In this document: piece after piece, positions 56,630-64,000 of the stretch
Position numbering within the stretch: position 1 is the stretch's first letter
Layout of the letters: each line of letters starts with the position of its first letter
Source: Tachypleus tridentatus
Taxonomy: Eukaryota; Arthropoda; Merostomata; Xiphosura; Limulidae
Length of the DNA: 64,000 nucleotides
Direction of reading: 5' to 3'
Assembly: GCF_004210375.1 (NCBI RefSeq)
Contig: NC_134831.1
Span: 41,822,035-41,886,034 of the forward strand
Translations under genes and position numbers: made by a program
Notes under the pieces: generated by a model
Told to the model about the DNA's origin: nothing
Seen by the model: the letters and a program-made list of their open reading frames with translations, nothing else
The model's database searches: none

Positions 56630-58884
56630 ATCTTTATGTTTATATACATCTCCGGTTCATATACATATGACTTTACATACAGTTTTCATATCCAAGTATT
56701 ACGTGTTCCTTGCTATGTTATAAAATAACGTTAACTTACTCTGTAGTCTAGACATGAATAATGGATAGATGTCAAGCACGAATGGAAAAGTCGTAATGCT
56801 ATCAGAAAAAGAAAAAAATATCCATACTCTTTTTCCCTATTCGGACAAATACACTTGATGCTGTTACCATGACAACAGACAGTAAAACCAAAAGGAAGCT
56901 CGTATGAAACAGATTGGCATCTCCTCTATGAAGACCTTGGCTGGAGAACTTCTTGGCAGGCTTCTTAACGTAGTCAAACGTGCAGTGTATTCTTGAAAGT
57001 CGATACGAAGGTAAGAAATGAATAAATAAAATTTGTTGGAGCTTTTGCACATATTCAGAAGCAATTTTTTTCATTAGAATGTGTTTTTCTTTCTTGCCAT
57101 ACATGTCATACTGTTGATGTGAGTATTGCTTGCAGCCGCCTGCATTAGTGTACACTTTATGCACTAAAAAATAGAATTTTCACGTGCACTGGAAAGTTGG
57201 TGGCTCCAAATTTCTGCTTTAATGTTTCTAACAAAAAATAAACTTTGAACTTTCAAGAGTCAGATGAATTGCGCGTAGTTGTTTGGATGTTTTAGACGTT
57301 TAGTAAAGGATTCGGTAGCAATGTACAATCGTAAGGATATTGTCTGCGTTAAACTATATAATCAGGGATCCAATCCATGTTTGTTTTCTCCCTCGAGCAA
57401 CAGTTGCAATACACAAAGGTTAATCGCTTTATTAAAAGGTTCTTCTAAAAAGTGTTGTTGTTTTTTTCTACTGCTCGATGTAGTCATACCACAAGAAGAT
57501 TTTACTTTAGGGGGTATACATCCCCACTGTACCGCCGTCTGCATAATACAAAAACAATTAACTTCAGGGGTGGGGCTCATGAGTCATTTCTTTTTCTAAT
57601 AACCTCATGGTAACTATTTTTCAGGGTAAGCAAACCATATAAATACTTTGTTGTTAACATTTATCATGAATAAAAATGCCCTGAGAAAACTAGTGTTGAT
57701 ATAAAGATTTTTAAAATGGGTTTGCGATTCAAATAAGCTCTTAAGTCTAATAATAAGTTTATAAAGAACGAATTATAAGCACTGTAAAGTGATTTATTTT
57801 TTGGGGACATGCTATATGTTTCGACAAAACATTGCTTCGTCTTCTGTTTAAGACTACTGTGTAACAACTATATCCAGTATTTTGGATAAAGTGATAAAGT
57901 AATACTGTCTCTGTCGACTTGCATTAACTTTAGTGGTGTGTAATTTAGATGGTCCCCAGAATTTATTGTTCAGTGGTAATTGAGTAATTTATCACGGAAG
58001 GAATATGAAATTTCGCATATTGTTGAATAGATGAATTTCGATATCCTAGGATAACCACAAATGTACTTTAAATGAAGCATTTCGTGGTGTACTATAACCG
58101 AGATTTATTTTCTAGCTGCTGATGGAATCTCTAAATGTTGATTGATTTCGTTTCCTGTGAGAAGTGAAATCTAGATGGCTGAGCAAAATAAAACCTGGTC
58201 ATGCGCACTGCGTGAGGAGTGATCAGTGGAATATAGTCATCGTGTACAAACATACACCGTGCGACTTCGAACTTTGTCTTCTCTATCGTGTCAACAGAAC
58301 TGGAAATGGTATATTGTTCACTACGAAACTTCGTCCCTTAGAAAAGGATGCGCGCGCAGTATCACGTGATAGAGCGTAACTGCTATTTGGAGGTGGATAG
58401 GACACAATAGGATTATGTTCCGCTCTCTTCACGAACAGCGAGACGACGGCCTGACCGCCGATCAATTGAAGCCGGGCGGGGCTTACCCCAATTTTCTGTC
58501 TTTTCTGTAAGAATCATTGTCTCTTGGTGTCTGTAACAGTCACCGAAATCTATTGGTATACTTCACAACGCAGAGTTTGGATATATTACTGTGTTGGAAA
58601 TGACAGAAGGAAAGGTGAACACCAAGGTAAATAAACGTCCGGGATCACGATGAGCGCGCGAACTACAGTTTTAAAGTACTAGAGGAAATTTTTTAAAAAA
58701 CAAACTCAAACCTGTAGAAATATCCTTATATATTTATCTGTTCTTCTGTTCATTCGTCCATCCAGCTATTTTAGTCTGTCACGCCTGATTTCTCAATGTG
58801 GTTTAACATGCTAAGTGTGTTTGTCGTAATATATTGAAATTGATAACCGTTGTTAATGTGGTGTCTTGTTATTTTTTCTTGCAG
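55896..58884. other. non-coding stretch
   Basis: It contains a (CA)n microsatellite at 56575-56627. At 57607-57621 there is an acceptor joined almost directly to a donor (tatttttcaGggtaagc). At about 57780-57865 on the minus strand lies a gaagacgaagcaatgttttg-tcgaaac motif like Penelope-like tails. A CpG-bearing patch lies at 58160-58480. None of the open frames (56802-57164, 57279-57599, 57664-57867, 58164-58379) is recognisable. Confidence 0.35.
56575..56627. repeat. (CA)n microsatellite
   Basis: About 25 uninterrupted CA dinucleotides. Confidence 0.97.
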
Positions 58885-58911
58885 TGCGATAGTGAAAGCG
58901 GAGACGATAGG
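58885..58911 (+). CDS. candidate 27-bp microexon (CDSESGDDR)
   Basis: A strong acceptor (gttattttttcttgcag) and a near-perfect donor (AGG|gtaagttt) enclose tgcgatagtgaaagcggag plus acgatagg. In phase 0 it reads CDSESGDDR, a very acidic nonapeptide with two Ser in acidic context, a typical casein-kinase-2-like setting (inference). Another frame has a stop. The best-defined splice signals in the window. Same phase as the other candidates. Confidence 0.5.
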
Positions 58912-58964
58912 GTAAGTTTGAACTTTCTTTTCATCTCTGTGTAGAAACTGAACTTAATAATATA

Positions 58965-60395
58965 CACACAGGGATGTTCGTTATTACGTATACTAATATA
59001 CACACAGAGTTGTTTGTTATTACGTATAATAATATACACGCAGAGTTGTTCGTTATTACGTATACTAATATACACACAGAGTTGTTTGTTATTACGTATA
59101 ATAATTAACATACACGCAGAGTTGTTCGTTATTACGTATACTAATATACACACAGAGTTGTTCGTTATAACTTATAATAATATACACACAGAGTTGTTTG
59201 TTATTACGTATAATAATTAACATACACGCAGAGTTGTTCGTTATTACGTATACTAATATACACACAGAGTTGTTTGTTATTACGTATAATAATATACACG
59301 CAGAGTTGTTCGTTATTACGTATACTAATATACACACAGAGTTGTTTGTTATTACGTATAATAATATACACGCAGAGTTGTTCGTTATTACGTATACTAA
59401 TATACACACAGAGTTGTTTGTTATTACGTATAATAATTAACATACACGCAGAGTTGTTCGTTATTACGTATACTAATATACACACAGAGTTGTTCGTCAT
59501 GACGCATAATAATATACACACACAGTTGTTCGTCATGACGTATAATAATATACACACAGAGTTGTTCGTTATTACGTATACTAATATACACACAGAGTTG
59601 TTCGTCATGACGCATAATAATATACACACACAGTTGTTCGTCATGACGCATAATAATATACACACACAGTTGTTCGTCATGACGTATAATAATATACACA
59701 CACAGTTGTTCGTCATGACGTATAATAATATACACACACAGTTGTTCGTCATGACGCATAATAATATACACACAGAGTTGTTTGTTATTACGTATAATAA
59801 TTAACATACACGCAGAGTTGTTCGTTATTACGTATACTAATATACACACAGAGTTGTTCGTCATGACGCATAATAATATACACACACAGTTGTTCGTCAT
59901 GACGTATAATAATATACACACAGAGTTGTTCGTTATTACGTATACTAATATACACACAGAGTTGTTCGTCATGACGCATAATAATATACACACACAGTTG
60001 TTCGTCATGACGCATAATAATATACACACACAGTTGTTCGTCATGACGCATAATAATATACACACACAGTTGTTCGTCATGACGCATAATAATATACACA
60101 CACAGTTGTTCGTCATGACGTATAATAATATACACACACAGTTGTTCGTCATGACGCATAATAATATACACACACAGTTGTTCGTCATGACGTATAATAA
60201 TATACACACAGAGTTGTTCGTTATTACGTATACTAATATACACACAGAGTTGTTCGTCATGACGCATAATAATATACACACACAGTTGTTCGTCATGACG
60301 CATAATAATATACATACATAGTTGTTCGTCATGACGTATAATAATATACACACACAGTTGTTCGTCATGACGTATAATAATATACACACACAGTT
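58965..60395. repeat. 36-bp minisatellite, about 40 units, two unit types
   Basis: Type 1: gagttgttcgttattacgta plus tactaatatacacaca. Type 2: cagttgttcgtcatgacgca plus taataatatacacaca, which contains the perfect palindrome CGTCATGACG. Type 1 fills the left third; type 2 dominates the right, with blocks of both in between. A few units carry an extra TTAACA. Because the period is 12 codons without stops, several frames on both strands stay open for 176-349 codons (ITYTNIHTELFV or MTNNCVCILLYV repeats). These are not genes. Confidence 0.95.
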
Positions 60396-61640
60396 GTTCA
60401 CGATGATGTGTTGATGTATTTTCGCTTTTGTGTTTAACAAGAATGAGAAGAATTGTTCGTTCCTTGTTTTCATTACATATTATATATAACTGAAAACGTA
60501 TTTAAATGGCCTTGGACTGGTCATTGTAACCACATAAACACCATTTTAAAAAGGTTAATGGCACGTCTCTGTCATTGCCATGCAGATGACAACAAAAGTT
60601 ATGACTGGCATTATGGGACGTTATTAGTTACTGAATACCTAAGTTCTACCAAACTCACTGCTGATAGATCTAACGACATCCCTTCAGCTTAGGCTCTGTA
60701 CCTATTCCGGATCGAATGTGATTGGTCAGTGAATACAGTAAATAGCATAGTGAATTATTCTTCACTGAACATTATGACCTTCTGTCTGTATATCTGTTAG
60801 CACAGCTTTGGTATATATAACATAATATAATATTTTACAAATTTTAAGGTCACTATCTCTTGGCCAGACGTTAGAATCACCTATTCAAGTGTCTGATTTC
60901 ATTGTAACTAACTTCATGACCATATGGGCACTAATCTTAGAATCAGGATTTATGGTCACTACCGTAATAGTCAGTCTTCCTATGCCCAAGATTTAGGAGC
61001 ACCAACATGTGTGTCAGTATTTAGAGTAACCCACTCCAGAACCAAGCTTTAGATTTACTGACCCTTATGGTCAGGATTTGGAGTTACTAATTCTGCAACC
61101 ATACTTTATGATTATTAACTCTTAAGTCATAGTTTTGCGGGCACTAGCCCCAAAGTTATACTTTTGTTTACCCATCTCATGATCAGGATTTATAGATACT
61201 AACCCCAGGAAGATTATTGACTCCTAAAGTCAATATTTTGAGGGCATTAACCTCAGCGTCATATTTCAGGGTTGTTAACCATAAGATCAAGACTTAGACA
61301 CTCAGGTTATTAAAACTGACCAGTGGATATACAGATGTATATTTTAATGCGATATTAGACAATTAATACAACTGTGAAAGTAATAGAAGTATGATAGTCG
61401 TTTTGTTTGTTTACATTTTCTAATCCTGGTAAAGGTAATACACGCGACCGTATTATATTTATACCTTCTGTTTGTTCATAATTTATTTTTAAAAACTAGT
61501 TTTTCTGAAAGTTGAAGTTTTTCAACAAATTTATGATTTTTTGTTGTTGTTTTCTTTTGTCCCGTCTTGTTTTTGGGTATTTGAAGATGTTTTGGTTGTA
61601 CGAAAACATTGTTTTTCCTGGAGGTTTTGGGTATTGTTTG

Positions 61641-61690
<50 letters not shown>

Positions 61691-61710
61691 CATATGTCTT
61701 GTAAGGAGTT
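60396..61710. other. non-coding stretch
   Basis: A loosely repeated motif of the form actaaccc...atgatcaggattta recurs several times between 60890 and 61290, perhaps a very old tandem array. A mixed (TA)n(TG)n(TA)n microsatellite is at 61640-61690. Confidence 0.4.
61640..61690. repeat. compound (TA)n(TG)n(TA)n microsatellite
   Basis: Alternating tatata, then about 13 TG dinucleotides, then tatatata. Confidence 0.95.
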
Positions 61711-61794
61711 TCGAAGTTGATTATGTGTGTGATTTGAGACAACTACCCACAACAAACGCCCCTAATACATACGCACGTCTTATGAACAGTAGGT
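61711..61794 (+). CDS. weak candidate exon, first of a phase-compatible pair
   Basis: The frame reads LRQLPTTNAPNTYARLMNS and ends with a good donor AG|gtaagg, leaving two bases of a split codon. The acceptor (about catatgtcttgtaag) is poor and its position approximate. It is linked to 62118-62238 because the split codon completes as AGA (Arg). Confidence 0.25.
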
Positions 61795-62117
61795 AAGGTT
61801 TTCTTCCCACCCGTAAGAACTGACGGGGTTGTGTGCTGTTGTTTCTTCCTATATTCTGTTTCACTGGTATGCTGTGGTGAATGGGGGGATGAAACAGGGG
61901 GTACGGTTTTATTAAGAAAGTTTTTACGTTCGCTAAAAACAGTTCTCACATCGACTCTAGCTGAGCCGACATTATTATCGATTGGCCCCTTAATGTTCAT
62001 GGTTCACACGCACACACGTACGAAGCGAGGTTGAAGAAGTATGCGGTGACAGGTCCCATACAGTCTTTTCATCCATCTGTCATCTGTTAACAAATCTCCC
62101 GTGCTCCGCCCCCCCAG

Positions 62118-62238
62118 AAAAAGCCACGGAGTCCATCAGAATGAACCCCCCTACTACATCTTATACTGCGCTTACACAGCTAAAGCCGATAGATCGAACG
62201 ACATCGACCCATTCTCGTTAATGTGGGTGGAAGTGCCT
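62118..62238 (+). CDS. weak candidate exon, second of a phase-compatible pair
   Basis: Acceptor gtgctccgcccccccag, one base to complete the split codon, then a frame reading KSHGVHQNEPPYYILYCAYT and ending DPFSLMWVEVP before a fair donor gtaaga. The sequence is richer in GC than its flanks. No family recognised. Confidence 0.3.
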
Positions 62239-63514
62239 GTAAGAAATGTCGGTGTGAACATTTCCGACGAAGGAAATTGGATTGATGCAACGTACGAACA
62301 CAAGAATGTAACATCCTTTCTCTAACTTTTCGTTTTTCTTTTTTCCTTTCTCTTTCGATTTCTGTCTTTTTCTTTATTTCTCCTTATCTCTCCTCGTGAA
62401 TTCTGGCAGCAGAAAGTTCTAAAGTTTTTTGGAAATTAATAGCGGTTCCTGTCAGTTGCTAATTTCGTTAATCATCTTTATCTCTTATGTATGTTTTACA
62501 TAGAATAATTTCACATAAAAAAATCTTTGAAATTCACATTTTACTAGAGCTGTTAAAAAACAAGAACAAAACATATCCATTATAATAGAGGTTTGATTTG
62601 GCATTGTTCAAACCAAATGTAAAAAAAGCAAGGTATTCTGTCTTGTTATCAGTGTCTATCTATTTATGTATCTGTCTGTCATTTCTCACGTAAAACAAAA
62701 AGGACAACACTTAAGCTTAATCAGTATAGGCTAAATGCGGCAGTCACAAGGTTGAAATTATGTCTGTATTATTATTGGTAAGATTGATACCTTTAGTCGA
62801 TGTGTTTTTGTTCCGATGTTAGAGTTTAGTCGAACTCTCTTTCTCAATCGCGTCGTTTCTAAGAATCTACTGAGTTATGTATAAATTAAGGGAGATTGCA
62901 CGGTATAATAGATTGCCTGGTGTATTGAATCGGTAATGAACAATCCATTATCCATGGTGAATAGAACTGGTGACAGGCGTCTATTATGGATTTACTCACG
63001 CGGGAACAAGCAACAGAAGAAGCAAATTTAATAGAGTTTTGAAGCAATTTGTCGCCTTCGGGCGTTTTCGTATCACGACGAGTTCATGAACAACGATCAG
63101 ACAGTCTTTTACATTACGGACCTAATGTAAGTGATAAATAGTCACTCTCTGGAACTTTTAATTTGGATAAAGAATTTGGGCAAGAGTGATTTGTTGTTCT
63201 TCACCAACTCGCACATGCGTGTTCATAGTGTAAACTCTAGTTAACCGATTTTATTACCCTTGGTTTGGACGTCGTGTGTTGTTTTTTAGGGCTAACTTTG
63301 TGTTACGAATTAGATGTTCTCTACTCGAGTCATTTATTTTAGAACAGTTTTTAAGCTGTGTGAACTGTCAAACCATATTTCGGGATAAGAGCTCTGCAAA
63401 TTCCAGTATCTTTGTTTTTACTTTTAAATGTAACATAGTCTCGTTATTTTGTTCATCTTTACTTTGACTTGTATCTTGAGAATTAAAACATTGCGTTAAG
63501 AACTTGTGATGAGT
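62239..63514. other. AT-rich non-coding stretch
   Basis: A pyrimidine-rich run (ttttctttttcctttctct) lies at 62330-62390. No gene supported. Confidence 0.45.
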
Positions 63515-63765
63515 AAGCGTACAGAACTTGAAATCGTAGTAAGCTAAGCCTAACTATATACAATTTGAAATCTTAGTAAGCAACTTGAAATCGTAGTAAG
63601 CTAAGTCTAACTGTATACAATTTGAAATCTTAGTAAGCAACTTGAAATCGCAATAAGCCAAGCCTGATTGTACACAACTTGAAACCGTAATAAGCTAAAC
63701 CTAACTGTACACAACTTGAAACCGTAATAAGCTAAACCTAACTATACAACTTGAAACCGTAATGT
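63515..63765. repeat. tandem repeat, about 25/50-bp units
   Basis: Units of the type aacttgaaatcgtagtaagc, taagcctaactatatacaa recur about seven times, with a nested shorter unit tttgaaatcttagtaagc. Confidence 0.88.
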
Positions 63766-63799
63766 TAGCGTTATTTGAGCTGCGTTCGAATTTTTGGTA

Positions 63800-64000
63800 T
63801 ATTTATTTTCTGAGGAATAAGAGGAGTAAGTTGATAGACAAATGGGTAGATGGAAGATAGAAGAGTAGATGCATTGGAAGGTGGATAGATTAGTGAGTAA
63901 GTAGGATGAATACCAAGGTGTATAGATGGCTTGGTGGGTAATAATAAAAAAAAGTGGGTTGATAGGTAGTTGGACAGATAAATCGTTAGTAAGCAGGTGA
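63800..64000. repeat. GATA/GGTA-rich degenerate repeat running off the window
   Basis: Imperfect repeats of gatagacaaatgggtagatg and ggtggatagattagtgagta types. The right end is cut by the window edge. Confidence 0.7.

Noticed and set aside
59204..60473. Open frames of 176-349 codons on both strands
   Set aside because: They are a 36-bp tandem repeat whose period is a multiple of 3 and lacks stops; several frames on both strands are open at once, and the predicted peptides are pure 12-residue repeats.
62101..62325. 74-codon single open frame as a complete gene
   Set aside because: Start codon is GTG with no eukaryotic start context; only its middle part (62118-62238) is kept as a weak exon.

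Overview
This window looks like non-coding DNA from a large, AT-rich animal genome. It has long stretches without open frames, typical eukaryotic splice signals, decayed mariner and Penelope-like elements, and very many tRNA-derived SINEs. The dominant SINE resembles one I associate with horseshoe crab (chelicerate) genomes. That assignment is from memory and inference, not a search. No complete protein-coding gene, rRNA or functional tRNA was found; most open frames in the window are repeats read as protein.

The best gene evidence is a set of short candidate exons on the + strand at 425-568, 4636-4656, 22981-23079, 38046-38081 and 58885-58911. Each lies between a pyrimidine-tract acceptor and a GT donor. 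Their lengths (144, 21, 99, 36 and 27 bp) are all divisible by 3, and each is open from its first base. Together they suggest one long-intron gene with phase-0, possibly alternatively spliced microexons encoding a hydrophilic Ser/Arg/Lys-rich segment. I could not identify the protein. A second, weaker phase-compatible pair lies at about 61711-61794 and 62118-62238.

Mobile DNA: three SINE families are present. SINE A is about 270 bp, with a tRNA-like head, a conserved centre and a GCGCGAAATTCAAAACAAAC tail. SINE B is about 115 bp. SINE C is about 115 bp with an AAGAAAAACACAC tail. All three share an AGATAGCCC...TGT.GCTTTG 3' motif, which suggests a common LINE partner. Two dead mariner elements (43041-44371 and 49801-51184) each carry a nested SINE. 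A 5'-truncated Penelope-like element with a decayed GIY-YIG domain is at about 17665-18390, and a palindrome made of two such tails is at 21773-21950.

Tandem repeats are the other main component: a 2-kb, 78-bp array (1421-3486), a 59-bp array (6484-7060), a 40-bp array split by a SINE (14720-15535), a 39-bp in-frame array (25960-26303), 51-bp (31565-31855), 42-bp (35778-35965), 57-bp (39407-39915) and 96-bp (46690-46975) arrays, a 1.4-kb 36-bp array (58965-60395), and two arrays at the right edge.

Layout: 0-7 kb holds candidate exons and two minisatellites; 8-16 kb is SINE-rich with a split minisatellite and a hairpin; 17-23 kb holds Penelope debris, SINEs and an exon; 24-41 kb is SINEs and small arrays; 41-52 kb holds the two mariners and more SINEs; 52-58 kb is mostly plain DNA; 58-64 kb holds a microexon, the 36-bp array, a weak exon pair and edge repeats.
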